DNA from: Tyto alba
Lineage: Eukaryota; Chordata; Aves; Strigiformes; Tytonidae
Direction of reading: 5' to 3'
Length of the DNA: 64,000 bases
Assembly (NCBI RefSeq): GCF_018691265.1
Contig: NW_024881313.1
Span: forward strand, 4,146,501 to 4,210,500
Part shown: piece by piece, positions 50,481-63,330 of the stretch
Layout of the letters: every line of letters begins with the position of its first letter
How positions within the stretch are numbered: position 1 is the first letter of the stretch
Program-made: the position numbers and the translations under genes
The notes under the pieces: model-generated
Database searches by the model: none
Seen by the model: the letters and a program-made list of their open reading frames with translations, nothing else
What the model was told of the DNA's origin: nothing

Positions 50481-53362
50481 TTTAACATAAAATTAACATT
50501 TTATGTTATCAATCTAGTGGTGATGCTTTCTTATGAAGGATATTGTAGACCCTATGTGACTTGCTCACAGAGTATAGTGAGTAAATAAGCAGATCCAGTT
50601 TGGGTTATTTAATTTAATAAATTTTGCCTGAAGTTCCTGACATGGATGTTGTGCGTGTCCTTCTGCCCCGTCCAGAGTTTTGTGCAGAAAGACATCCTAA
50701 AGGCAGGATGCACAGGACCGCCACATCAGTCAGATCAGTAATTTTACGCGCCACGTACCTATTTGGGCAGGTCTCTACCACTTGAAAAGACAGGCAGCTT
50801 GCAGCAGCGGTTTGTGTGTGTCTGCCACTGGGAGGGTGGTGACAAATGCTTTGATGGTGGTTACGCTGGTTTTTGCTGACAGCAGAGCAGAGAGAAGCTG
50901 GATTCCTGAAATGAGTCTCAGGTCCTGAGGGAAGACTCTAGACTCTTGAAATGAGCTGTAGTCCTGGGGGGGGAATGAGTACAGAATAGACTCAACGGTT
51001 CCTCTCAGGTTTAAATCTGCTGCAATACGTGTCACATATTGTTGCTTTCCCCCATGCCCAACCTCTGCCTCACTTGTAACCCTCAGGTCCTGTTGCTCTC
51101 ATTCCTCTTCCAGCTCTTTCCTTCTCGCTTTCCACTCTCCTCTTGCCTGTTTCCAACCTTCTCTCCATCCTAAGGCAACCGCTCTGATCTCTGAATGGGG
51201 ATGTGAAAAGGAGCACTGGGAGATGCAGCTTTGTTTCGTCCTGTGTTCACTTCAGTGCCTGGTTGTTGGGCACTTCACAGAGGAGAAACTGTGTTGATCC
51301 TTCCAGCCTGAGGACACCGAGCAGAGAAAGGCACCGAGAAAACATAATTGCCAAGTTCGTTCTTTCTTGATGCAAACTGTGGGATGATGATAGGACAAGA
51401 GGAACTCCCCCACCTGCAAAGTTGCTGCTTTCAAGCTGAGCTGATCTCTGCTTGTGTGTTGTCACTGAAGAACTCCTTAATATGAACTCCTATAAAGGTG
51501 GTTTAGATTAGCATATTCTACCCAGCAAATGAGGAATGTACACTGAGTCAGTTACCACAGCTCCGCTGACAAGCCGTAACTTGAGAACGTGCTCTATATG
51601 GGGGACAAATTTGGGCAAATCTGAGAGGCTAGCCAAAGACACCTCCTGTGACAGCGAGATGATCATTCTGCAGAACTTCAGGATTCTGTTCCAAAAGCAC
51701 TATGTGTTCCCAGCAAAAAACCCCTTGTGAGATACGGATAGTATTAGGCAAGGAAACTTTTCTGGAATATTGTTTCTGGAATGATTGAATTTTGGAAGCA
51801 GCTTTCCAAAATACTCCTGCCTAGGGCAGGCACCTGGCATGGAAAACTCCATCCTGAATGGTTCAAAACTTGGCAATGTTTTTAAGTGATTGAAGAAACT
51901 TATAATGAAAAGTACTGAGCAATCAACTACAATGAAGCACTACCTGTTTTATCTGTAACGTTGTTTCATAACTAATTTAAGGCTAGAAAGCCAAATGCTG
52001 CTTTTCTGGTTTTATACTCAGGCTTTTATAAAGCTGCTTTCTTCTGACAGCAAAATCCCTATTTATATGTGTTATATCTTCTGATAAATGTTTTCCAGAT
52101 AGGTGTTTGTCATTTTTATTCTTTAGGTATAAAACCCCAAAAGAAGAACATACTCTCTACAGCAGAAGCTTACTTGGTATGAAAACTACCAAGACTTTAG
52201 CAGTGAAATGAGAATGACATTTTGTTTGATTGATAGTAAATGACAGTACTGCTGTTTCAGCAAACACCTAAAATCTTTGTCATATCATTAAAATCATTGG
52301 GAAGTAAAGATATTAAAATAATTATAGGAGTTTTGTATGTCAAATATCAGTCTCAATAAGACACTATTGCTGTCACATAAAATTAATATTTACTGCTGGC
52401 ACAGCTGAATATTTTACATACTTGTTCTTCCTATAACATCATTAACCACATGTTTAACTAAGCTGCTGCCAGCATTGAGTGGTACTCTCAGCTTTGGCAC
52501 TTGCAATTATCTCGTTACAAGTACTTTTCAGCAATATCTTTTAGTCTAATCGAACAGTAATTTATTCACCTCCTTACATGCTACTAAAACTTCAGATCTT
52601 CACATTTATCATGTGAAACTACCCACAAAAGGTAAGAAAAAAGTCATTCAGCACTCTTTTCTCCTTAGTAAAGATCTATACTAGTCACGCAGAACTGAAG
52701 CCTTAGGCATAAAATGGTAAGGGAAGAAATTGATTTCTAGATCTTAACATATGCTTTAATCCATGGTGATAGTTTAAAAGGGGGTACAAATTATGGTATT
52801 TAATGTATAATAATCCTAGTGATATTCTTAACAAATGTAAATCTGGTGGGTTTATGCAACACTTAATTATTACACCTCTGTTCAGATCTCACCTCTACTT
52901 ATTTTAGTAAGACTGAAAGGGATATGAATAAAGGGAACCAAGTACTCTCTATGGTTTCAGGGGCTCACTAGGAAGTACCAGATTAGTCTTAAAGCTGAGA
53001 CAGAGATTGGAGAATAAGTAGAGTTAACCAGAAGTAGTATTCAACATTAAAAAACCCCTCCTATTAGCTGAAATATAAGCGGTAAGCAATGTTCCTGTTC
53101 AACCGTGTCATTTCTCCAGTGGACTGGAGAGGAAAGGAAGTGTGATACGTCTCAAGGATGTGAAACAGTCCTGTGGGATACCAAGCAAGTCACATCTGTG
53201 TTTCTTTGCTCTAAGTACATCTCCTCACTCATTCATCTGATAGTCTCACCTTTACTTAATGACATTCCTCTGTCTTAAGCAGGTGACATAAAGGGAGCCG
53301 GGTCTCAGAAGGAGCATGTGCAATGCAAAAAAAAATGCTTTGAGAGGGAAGGCTAAAGGGTC

Positions 53363-53551
53363 CTATTTCTTCTGCATACGTCTATAGTATGGATTTACAC
53401 GGGAGGATACTTGGTCCTGTAACAGTATTAGTTGCCACAGTTCCATTTTTTCTGGAAATAAAGATGCCCGGTAGTACCTCCTGGGTTTTACAACATCAAA
53501 TCGAAATCTTAATTCTCTCCTACTTCTGAATGATGTTCTAGACTCCAGCAC
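53363..53551 (-). other. Protein-like open frame, unassigned
   Basis: The minus strand is open for 62 codons with a basic, aromatic-rich composition (RFDVVKPRRYYRASLF, then EKMELWQLILLQDQVSSR). A good acceptor-like sequence, CATCTTTATTTCCAG, falls inside it just before the MELWQ part, with a moderate donor (CCCGT|GTAAAT) 53 nt on. Exon, retrocopy fragment or chance are all open. Confidence 0.2.
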
Positions 53552-53955
53552 TCCTACAGATACTGTGTGACACTGAAAATGGATCTATCAAGGGGTTCAT
53601 GTTCTCTCTGACAGCATTTATCTGCAAAGGCAGAGTGCCTTGAATGTGGGTGAATCAAACAGGAGCTATCTGTGTTTCACCACGTCTATGCTGCAGAAGC
53701 CACAGCCCAGAAATGTTGGCATTTCTTTTCCATTTTCTGGAAGGTTACCTGTGACGTATCAAGCCACTTCACGCCAAACTCCCCTGTCTGAACTAAACTG
53801 CTGATTGTCTGTAGGACAAAACCAGTGTGTATTACTGCTGAAAAGCAATAAAGCTAGCTGGTGGAAGAAGGCTCACTCTAGACCTGTAGGCTTTTAACCA
53901 GCGTTAAAGAGGTGTTGATCAGGTAAATCTAACTGAGCTTTAAGCAACACTGAAA

Positions 53956-54666
53956 ATGATGGCTTTTAGCTCTTCCCAAGTTGCCCAAATCAGTCTTATT
54001 CCATGTTTCTCTTTACTCTTGGTAAACTTAAGAAAAGCCATGGGTTACGCTTGTGACATAGAAAAAGAATGGGCAGGAGAATGGAGAGTCACAGTCCTTC
54101 CTGCATTAAAGACCCAGACGGAAGCTAATCCATGCAGAAAGGTGTGTGCTGGCCTCCTTAACCCCGTGAGAACAGCCCGGGTGCACAGAAGGCCCAGAAC
54201 TGCAAGACAGAGGGTTGTTTCCCCTCTTTTCTCATTGCTTCTCTTGTTCATGAGGGATCCCAGTACGCCAGAGAGCACACAGAGTTTGTCCAACCTCCTC
54301 TCCTCCAGATCGCAGCATGCATTGGTGGTTGATGCCTGTGCTGAGCACTCACCTTCTCTCAGCTCTGACACACCACTTCACTCCTCACCTCTTGTGCACA
54401 AATGGGTATGCAATGGTTTCACCAGTGGGTCTGATCTCAGATACCCCGAAGGATCTCTTCATCATAGTTGTGTGCCATGTGATCTACTCCAGGGAGACAG
54501 AAAAGAGAGACTTTGTATTTCCTTCTATATCCACAACAATTCAAATAACAGTTTGTTTCTTCCATACTTGGACACCATTATTTCATGCTTTTTTGGTATG
54601 AGGTCACAAAATCATTCACATTGTTATTCCCCCATAGAGCTCCTGCATGACTTCTTTTATATTTAA
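53956..54666 (+). other. Long open frame of 236 codons, unassigned
   Basis: A plus-strand frame is open for 711 bp from an ATG in moderately AT-rich DNA, longer than expected by chance. The minus strand is also open for 108 codons across part of it (54,045-54,371). The translation has no recognised domain; a hydrophobic stretch near residues 10-25 could pass for a signal anchor. No promoter, splice sites or poly(A) signal tie it to a gene. It may be chance, a decayed retrocopy or a lineage-specific frame. Confidence 0.2.
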
Positions 54667-57600
54667 TTTGCCCTTTTTGATGTTGTGCTTGTTGGAATAC
54701 TCCTCGTTATAATTTAATTGTTTAGTGAATGAATATGGAAGACTGATCTGATACACATATTTTTGTAGAGTATAGCTCCAGTCAGACACATACGGAGGTT
54801 TATATAGATTTTTGCTGTTTGGACTTTGGGGTCAGGGTTTTGTTGTTTGGGTTCTGTTTTTTAGTCTTAGGAGCAGAATGAGAAGAGCTGAAAGAGATGA
54901 CATTTTTGTATGTTTCAGAGAGTCTAACTTAGAAAACATATTTAAGCAAGAAGGAAAAAAATGCAAATTCCTCTACAAATTCTAATCTGACTCATTTGGT
55001 CCCATCTCTGATTGATGATGGACTGGAATAACATAACAGCTGTATTTATGCATACAAATCGTGGGGGCATGTGGCAAAAAGATCTTACAGATATTGTAAG
55101 TGCAATTAACTTTTTTTTTTTTTTTTTAACAGACTCTCTTACCAGTTCTCTTCTTGGGGATGTCAAGAACACTGGAGGTACAAAGGTTGCTCTTCCTCCT
55201 TTAAATGTGCTGTGCTATAAAGATGGCTCATTCACACCTTCATAGGACGCACTTTGAATTTTTCGCTGCTGGAAACAGAAAGGGGGAAAATATTTTGCAT
55301 GAGAATCCGCAGGTATTCTATTTCAAATGCTTCTACTAACACCATCACATCAATATGCTTGAAAGCCCAAGAGAGGAGGAGAAATGCATGAGCTGTCCTA
55401 ACAAAGATGTCCCACAGAAATTCAAGTTATGTTGATCAAGGGTAAAGGTGTAGACTGTCAGGGGCTCATTTTCTAGCCCGCAGGTGAGGGCTACAGAGGA
55501 GCTGTAATGGAGCCTCCCCACAGTTAGTGGATTTATAACCTATCTTAAAGTTCTCTGCATAGGCTGCTTAGTTAGGCTGTGTGCATGGAGAGTCAAATTT
55601 CTGTCTCATTTTCTAGCCAAATAGCTGAGAGGGGGATGATGAGGACTAACTCCGGTAGTTCCCATGTAATTGCAAAGTCCATAACTGTGACAGTGCAGCG
55701 GGAGGAGTAAAGTGTTGGCCACTGTGCAGCACTGCCAGCATTTCACACAAACATCAGTAAAGAAAGTTAATAATGCCTTTTTAGTGTGAGTTGGTGTAGA
55801 CACATGTAAAGCGCAGCCCTGTCAAGAAGAAATAAGAAGCCACAGCGACTCAAGGGTTAAAATACTTTTTTTTTTTTGAGATTAAAATTATTAAAAATCA
55901 CATAAGTAAAACAAAAATCAATCCACACTACTAAACCTCATCTGCCACTAAGAACTTACATAATATACTGCTGATATAATAACTATATAAATTACATGGT
56001 ACTTTCACATGTGACAGAGAGATTGTATTACCAGTGTATGAAAAAAACCTTTAACTTACAATTTTTTAATTTAGGATGAACTACTGCTGTATGCATTATA
56101 AAACTAGATACACATACCAAAACAACAACAGCAGTTTGACTTTTTATTACTTTTACCACAACAGGTGCAAAAACATTCATTTAATCAAAAGTTTATAGAT
56201 GCACAAAACCATGTTTAGAAAGGCTATAGCTTTGCTTTCATTCTTGTAACACAGAACATGTCATGGGTTTTATTTTAGCTGAAGTACAGAATCATGTTTG
56301 TTGCATTTTTCTGTTGTAAATCCATGGGTAAAATCCTGGTTTTACTGAAGTCAATAGGAAAACTCCCATGGATTCACTGGGGCCAACATTTCATCCCGTG
56401 TCTGTAATCAATCATTAAAATGTAGCAGGGTCCAATGAGTGACTACACTGGAAAAAAATTACAGCAAAATACTTGGAGAAGTTTGCAAATATTTTGGAGG
56501 CTTGAGACTCGGGCATTAATGCCTCTCCTAGTTACTCCTAGAAAAACATTTACAAAACTTGCATTTGTACGTAGGTGCGTTCCAGATTGGATTTTCGAAG
56601 CATGTTCCACATTTGACATTAAAAAAATACATCGGTTTTAACTTCATCTCTTTCTCAATTATTTGCTTGTTACTTTTGCAAGTTTCTTTTGCACATTTTG
56701 TTCTTTGGTTGAAAAGAAGAAATATTCAAATATCTTAACTTCCTAAGTGTAGACATTCACTAATCTTAGATGATAAAGCAAGAAAATAAGACATATATAT
56801 TTGCAAGTCACGTATTTTATTTTGCAATGCGTTACATTTGTCTCCAAACTTCAGCACAGTAGTATAAAAAAGAAGAAATGACATATGAAAGTGACAGAAA
56901 ATCGAGAAGTGGGACAACAGACAGAGTAGGTGGCATGAACCCCGATTTCCTCTTCTCCACCCGCTCCTCTCATGGATCAAGCAACACACTGTATTCTCTA
57001 AAGCCAGCTACATTTGCAATGTAATATTCAAGATGAGCAAATTAAAAAGGGTTTCTAAAATACAAGGTACATGAAATGCAGTGAAAACTCCAAGGTTTTT
57101 CTTACATATTACACAAAGTTACAAATAACACTTTTTCAAATGTAGCTGAACTTTAGCTAACAGCAACACTGGCAAACAAACATGTTATGTAAATAGACAC
57201 GAAATTCCAATTCAGACTTACCTGATACAGAATGATACGGTAAATTAACTCCTTCTTTTGAAAGTGATGTGTTTAATTCATAAGAGCAACAATAAAAGTA
57301 AATTCCCAGCATATTTGTCACCATAAAAGTCTCTCAAGGCCCCGTCAATAAATTACAAGGAAGCATGGGTAGATGGGAGCTCTATATGAGCAAATAACAA
57401 GGACGCATATAAATTAAATCTCATCCTTCTGGCTCAGTAAAAACCCACCTTCAGTTCGAGGGAATTTTACCTAAATAACCCCCATATGAACTAGGCACAG
57501 TGTACCCATTGTCCCCAATTGTATACCTGGAATGGACATACCGGAGCTTGAAGACAAATCAGAATGGGGAATAAAACAGTTTTTCATACTCTCTGCTGCT

Positions 57601-57979
57601 AGAAAAGATGAATGCACTTAAATATCCAGGATGGATTACGTAGCTCCTTTAAGCAAACAGCACCACTAAAAATAATTCAACTACTGCGAGGTTGACTAGA
57701 AACGCCTTTAGGAAATACAGGTGCATTGTGGAAAAAGAGAGAACTTGTTTTTCTGAAGCTGTAATTCTTAACAGTTCCAAGTATTGTTTTAGTAGCAAAG
57801 ATAAATAGCTAATGTCAGGAGAGAAAACCGACACAGCTCTTGCCAGCAGATCTGATGACACTCAGCACAAGGTAGCATGAAATAAACAGTGCTGTGAAGA
57901 TCACGGGGTTAGAATGGAGCACTAGAGCTGGCTTTCTTTAGCAAAAATACCTGGGAAAATACAGAAATGTAACACTTAC

Positions 57980-58073
57980 TTGTGTGCAGGAGAGTAGAAC
58001 AAAAGAACCCAGTTGCGACTGATTGAGACATCAATTTGTTTGTGGAAAGCCCTAAGAGGTGGCAAAAAGCCTG
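57980..58073 (-). other. Candidate exon with strong splice sites
   Basis: On the minus strand the acceptor TTTTTCCCCTTGCGTTTCCAG and the donor CACACAA|GTAAGT enclose 94 nt (91 nt if the second CAG is used). Two of the three frames are open. One reads PLRAFHKQIDVSISRNWVLL; the other contains an ATG followed by SQSVATGFFCSTLLHT. It may be an upstream coding or 5' UTR exon of the gene whose 3' half lies at 3.7-33.3 kb, or an exon of a separate non-coding transcript. Neither phase continues directly into the candidate exon at 37,783, so other exons would have to intervene. Confidence 0.35.
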
Positions 58074-59068
58074 CTGGAAACGCAAGGGGAAAAAGAGTTA
58101 TGCTGAAACCCTAGACTTGGTGATGCTCATACAAGTTTTACTATGAATTGCTGACTCAGTGTTTACATCCCGGTTTTTCCCCACTGGGGAGGACATACAG
58201 GACACACCAGGTAAGGCGATCGGAGACGGTGAAGAAGTGCTGCGAGTTACTAAAATATACACACAGATAAATGCCAAGGCCGCCGATGACTCAGGAATGA
58301 AATTACAAAGAGAATGTTTGTCTAGAAGTCTGTTGCTGTTAAATATTTCTAGAAGAGAAATATTCTGGACCAGAGTAACCTTGGAACAGAGAGCTAAGCA
58401 TTTCCTAAGGAGGTTAATTTCTTTTGGAAGCATTGGGCTTGAAGGCAGAGCAGAAAATAGCCAGGCAAACCATGAGATGTAGTATGTGGGGACATCTTCA
58501 GGGAATCAGAGAAGAAATACAGCTGATCAGAGCTTACAGGGATATTATTAGATACTTGGCCGTACCAAAGTCATCCTTCTTCAAAGACAGCAAATGCTAG
58601 CATCTGGTTATATTTTTGTTTACCATATATAGAGAAATACATGACAGTTTTTCACACTCTGTAACTGGGAACTTTTTTCAGTGTATATAAGCACTAGTTT
58701 GTACTTGGCTAGAGTGTGTTAAAAAAAGCAGTATAGAAATGAGACTTAATATGCTAAGTTGTTCCATTTGAGATAAGTTTTAAAGACTGTTGTAAACTGA
58801 AGGAAACTTTTTGTTTTAAAACAGCTCTTAAAAACTATCTTGTCATGCAGATTTTTTTTTTTTTTTCAAAAGTGTGATAGTTTTTAAAAGTATCTGTGGA
58901 CTGTGCCTGCACAGACACAGCCCATATGGGGTAATGCAAACTCTGAGCCAAGCCTACAATCAGAGATATTAACACAACTGATTATGCTGATGGAGTGAAG
59001 CCACTATTTTCATCTTACCTGAGATAAGGCACGCAGGATATAAATTGCTGTTCGAACAGCAAGGGATA

Positions 59069-59073
<5 letters not shown>

Positions 59074-59104
<31 letters not shown>

Positions 59105-59120
59105 AGGGAAAAAAAAAAAA
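59074..59120. repeat. Long poly(A) tract
   Basis: An A29 run is followed by GAAGGG and a further A12. It is the longest homopolymer seen here. No retrocopy sequence or target-site duplication was recognised beside it. Confidence 0.9.
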
Positions 59121-60651
59121 GGGGAAAGAAACATTTTATTTTAAAGGTACAGGAGCAGTAAAGACTAAAAGGGAGGGAAAATTATATTAGTCACATTCTC
59201 CATCCCCACAGAGGTCCAGAAAGACGCAGTGGGAGGGAGACTCGGCACCTCTGTCAGGGCTGGGAGCCGCCGAGCTGGCTGAGGCTGCGCAGCTGCACGT
59301 AGGGCTGCCCGTGGCCCAGGGCACCACGGCCAAACCAGCTTCCATCTTAAAGCAATGAACAAAACCTCTCAGTCACCTTGTCCTATAGAGCACTCAAGGC
59401 ACATTTGCCAAAGACACCTAACAATAGCCCCCTGTCACCATTCCTGCCGCTGTGGCCGGTGCTTCGACACCTCCGGGTCCCTCACCCTGCAGGGAGGCAC
59501 CATCGAAGCCTGGCAGTTATAACAGAATTAAAGTCTGGGAGCTGAAAGAGTTTTGCCCCCAAATTCTTTCTTTTATCTTTGATGCCTTCCCGTGCGGTGA
59601 GCATTAGCTAACGTACGTGTCTAGAGGCCAAGAGCCAGAACTGTTTGTTTCACTGAATTTTTGTCATGAGAGTTGTGTTGAACCTTGACAGATCCTGTAT
59701 TTTCAAGACATATTTCTCGCCCTGTCGTTTCAGAGCTTGTGAGGCTCCAGATCAGACTCAGAGCTGGAGCTTCTCTACCTCTGCTGTATCTGGGACTGAA
59801 GATGAAAATGCTCAAAAGTCTGTACGCGCAGCCCACCACGAAGCGGACGGGCATTTGGGTGGCACGTAACCTCTGTGATACATGGATTGCTGGGATCCCT
59901 CGCTGCTGCCAAATCTAATGGTTTAAAGCAAAGGCCTGGTTCCTCTGAAAACAGCAGTAAAATTTCTGGTGATTCAGATGGCGGCATGGTTTCACCCCTC
60001 AGCTTGACGATGGGAATACTCACTGACGTACCTCAGCTGCTGAGTTCAAGCACACAAACCTGCAGGCAACAGTCTTGTTCTCAGCTACTGCTAGAGTGAC
60101 ATAAGGCGGACTTTTTGGCCATGAAAAGTTAGCTTTATTGCAGCCTTCAGAGCAAAATGTAACTCCACACTTTTGCATTAGCTTTCCTAAATTAATTTCT
60201 TCAAAGACAAGAAACAAAAATTAAAAAAAAAAAAACAAAAAACAAAAAACCCAAAACAGAAATTTTATATCTTAGCTTAGATATAAATGTCAAACAATGC
60301 CACCCTAAAAAATCTGCCCAGAAGTGCAGAGTAACACTATGTCTGATCATTATGTGATGTTGGTTTTTAATCTGGTAGATGTAAAAGAGCTCCCCTTTTA
60401 ATTGTTAGCCTAGTTGCAACGTCTTGTTGCTGACATTTTCAGAAATTCCACTAACAAGGCTAGCTAAAAGAACTGCTGTTTTTAAGCTAAAATGGTAATA
60501 GTACTTGTATCAGAGCCTCAACTACACCAGTCAGAGTAGGTCCATTGATTTCAGCAGAGTTGTAACTACTACCCCTGATTAATGTACCGAAGTACCAAAA
60601 TAGTTTTCATTAGGTAACTTCCTAAAGTAGATCTTATAGATTTGTCCTCAT

Positions 60652-60897
60652 CTAGGACAGAGAACAGCGGTAAAAACTCGAGAATATGAAATGCTTATTT
60701 TTCCTTTCATAAATAGAATCTGCTGTGCCTTCAGCACACACTCCATCCCAGCATTGCTTCACAGACACAAGGTATTCTAGAAGGCGATCCCTCCCCAGCT
60801 TCTCCAGTAAAGCTGTACAGTGCTCATGATTTATCACCGGGTTATTTGGGAATGTCTTTAATAGGTGCATCTTAACCATTTTCAAGATACAGGTTAA
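60652..60897 (-). other. Protein-like open frame, unassigned
   Basis: The minus strand is open for about 80 codons between stops and contains HCTALLEKLGRDRLLEYLVS then VKQCWDGVCAEGTADSIYE, which reads like genuine protein. No convincing acceptor or donor brackets it. It could be a degraded retrocopy, an exon with unusual splice sites, or chance. I could not identify a parent protein. Confidence 0.25.
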
Positions 60898-62103
60898 GAC
60901 TCAGGCTCTGTTTCATCTCCAGTGGTAACAAGTTCTGTAGCTCCAGGCCTTCTGTTAAGAATGCCTGTGCTGTTCCCTACCAGTTACATCACCCTGTTCA
61001 TCCCAATTACATATACTGCAGCTGATGTAGTGCTTTAATAATTTGTTTTATTTGTGCACTGATTAAAAATTTCTAGATCAAACATTTAATGAAAAGCTCT
61101 CCAACCTGACAGGTTTGCTGCTGAATGCGGTCATTTACAACTCAAACCTTATAATAACCAGAGCAAGTGTTGGAAAAGCTGTTCATGCCAAATGCTCAGC
61201 AACTGACACACACAATTCTGTATCTTTTCATTCAGGCCTTTTTTTTTAAAAAAAAAAAAAAAAAATCTGAGACCTAATTATATTGGTTGTAACTGTTCTG
61301 AAACGAATGGTGACAGGAACTAATACTTGTTTATTTTCTTTCCTGACAAGTGTTCTGAACAAAAACAGTTTCTAGACATGATGGAATGACTTTTCCTATG
61401 ACTCAGACACATTCAACGAAATAAAGTTTGAAGAAATCGGAGCTTGTTTTCTGTCTAACAATAGTAACTGAAAATACCCAGAACTTCTAAGTATTTATAC
61501 CATTTAGAAATGTCAGACTAAAAACTACAGAGGGAGACCCAAAAGTCTCCAGCAAACAAGCTCTTGCCCTATGCTTTTTCATTTGAGTGAGATATTACGC
61601 TTATTCACTCAGGCTTATTTCAAGTTAATTAATTTCTCTTCTCAGTTTGATTTTCTATTTAATTTTGGATTTACAGGTGCCACTTAAAGTAAACAGTCAT
61701 ATTTCCAATTGGCAACGTATTTAATGTTCTTCACAACTCCAGGGCAAACTGGAGTTTTAAAATATACTACTCAATAATATAGGAAAGGCACTTAAAACTT
61801 CATGTTTATTTCCATGTTGCAAAGCTCTAACTAGCACACTTTTTGCAAGCTGCTTATCTCCCAGTACTTCAGTTATTTCAGCTTTTCTAAGAGTAAACGA
61901 CCTAGTCTGTCTTTGTTTTATAATGAAGTTACCCTAAAATTTTGTTATTGCTCTGCAGTAAGTAGTTTAAAAGAAACTGAATATCCATAAACATTATTTG
62001 AAAACTTAGTAAAGTGTCTGCTGAAAAGAGAGATCTGTATCTGGTAATTTAAGTACAGTGACTGCAAAGGCCTGAAAACCTGCTCAGAATGCAGATTTAA
62101 AAA

Positions 62104-62143
62104 GAAAAGAAAAACAAACAAACAAACAAACAAACAAAACCAA
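62104..62143. repeat. (CAAA)n microsatellite
   Basis: Five or more tandem CAAA units within an A-rich purine tract. Confidence 0.9.
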
Positions 62144-62591
62144 AACCTATTATATAACTTATTAAATACCTTTGTCTATATTCTTCTCTCATCCCTAATA
62201 ATACAAGCATATTTTCTGACCCCGGGAAAGCACTGGCACAGTCTGCCAGTTGTACTCCTGCGACCGTACTTCAAAGCCACTTGGCCTTTCGCCTTACATC
62301 TCATGCTCAAAACGTGCGAGACGCATAAGCCGCAGCACACGCCCCAATGTATTTCCTTGCTAATGCTACCTGCCACCCACCTACTCCAGCACCGAAGTCA
62401 GTATTTCCACACAAGTGCCACCTCGGAGCAGCCTTTTGTGGCACGTACTGCAGTATCGAGCTCCAGCAAAGAACTAAAGTCACGTCGATAGCCCCAATTT
62501 GGGGACGGCTAGGATGCCCCGGCGGTACTGCTCCTCGGCGCAGAACGGATCACAGCGCTGGCTATTTGTACCAGCCGGGGGTAGGCTCAGT

Positions 62592-62639
62592 ACGGGGCTC
62601 GGCACGGGGCTCGGCACGGGGCTCAGCACGGGGCTCGGC
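62592..62639. repeat. 12-bp tandem repeat, four units
   Basis: Four consecutive units of ACGGGGCTCGGC, with one substitution in the third unit. The period is a multiple of three, so a forward frame reads GSAR repeated. It lies just ahead of the C/T-rich minisatellite. Confidence 0.92.
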
Positions 62640-62756
62640 CGCGTTGAGTTTCTCGAAGAAGCGGGGGGGAAGCCGCGCAAGTGTGCGCCCGGCTCTGCCC
62701 GGCCTCCGGGGCCATTCCCCATCGGCGGGCTCCCTCTAGAGGGGCCCGGACCCGCT

Positions 62757-63205
62757 GCCGCCGGCCCGCCGCTCCGCTCCCGCTCCGCTCCCGCTCTGCT
62801 CCCGCACCCCCCGCCTCTCCCCGCACGCCCCGCCGCTCCCGCTCTGCTCCCGCTCCGCTCCCGCACCCCCCACCGCTCCCCCGCTCCTCTCCCGCACCCC
62901 TCGCCTCTCCCCGCACCCCCCGCCGCTCCCGCTCTGCTCCCGCACCCCCCGCCTCTCCCCGCACTCCCCGCCGCTCCCGCACCCCTCGCCTCTCCCCGCA
63001 CGCCCCGCTGCTCCCGCTCTGCTCCCGCTCCGCTCCCACACCCCCCACCGCTCCCCCGCTCCTCACCCGCACCCCCCGCCTCTCCCCGCACCCCCCACCG
63101 CTCCCCCGCTCCTCTCCCGCACCCCCTGCCTCTCCCCGCACCCCCCGCCGTTCCCGCGCCGCTCCCGCTCCTTTCCCGCACCCCCCACCTCTCCCCGCAC
63201 CATCG
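62757..63205. repeat. C/T-rich GC minisatellite with higher-order structure
   Basis: About 450 bp is built from variants of CCGCTCCCGCTCTGCTCCCG and GCCTCTCCCCGCACCCCCC. The marker GCCTCTCCCCGCAC recurs about seven times. A longer block of roughly 105 bp is repeated nearly intact at about 62,811-62,916 and 62,988-63,092. The plus strand is almost purely pyrimidine with scattered G, and the minus strand is GGGG-rich, favouring G-quadruplex or triplex structures. Long frames through it (374 codons forward, 245 reverse) are repeat-driven. Confidence 0.9.
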
Positions 63206-63330
63206 GTCCCCGCACATCTGGCCCCCCTCAGCCCTCCTCCACCCCGCTCGGGGCTCAGCTCCTCGGTGCCGCGGAGGGAAGGAAGCCGCGGCCGGTTGGA
63301 TGGGGAGGCAGAAGGGAGAAGGTGAAGGGA

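Larger units (their letters stand above)
49241..62479. other. AT-rich stretch with scattered coding-like fragments
   Basis: Apart from the candidate exon at 57,980-58,073 and the unassigned frames at 53,363, 53,956 and 60,652, I see no gene. A plus-strand CAG|GTAAGG at 58,209-58,215 sits near an open frame of 107 codons (58,159-58,482). A minus-strand CAG|GTAAGT donor at 57,222 closes a possible 33-nt exon (57,222-57,254). Neither has enough support to be called. Confidence 0.4.
62480..63330. promoter_or_regulatory. GC-rich/CpG block around the minisatellite
   Basis: The unique margins (62,480-62,755 and 63,205-63,330) are CpG-rich, so the block may be a CpG island invaded by the minisatellite. 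It could be a promoter; no initiator, exon or splice partner was identified. Confidence in promoter function is low. Confidence 0.35.

Noticed and set aside
57222..57254. 33-nt microexon closed by a perfect CAG|GTAAGT
   Set aside because: Its acceptor is weak and no neighbouring exon fixes its frame.
62480..63217. Glycine/arginine-rich minus-strand frame of 245 codons
   Set aside because: Translation of the minisatellite; other frames are equally open.
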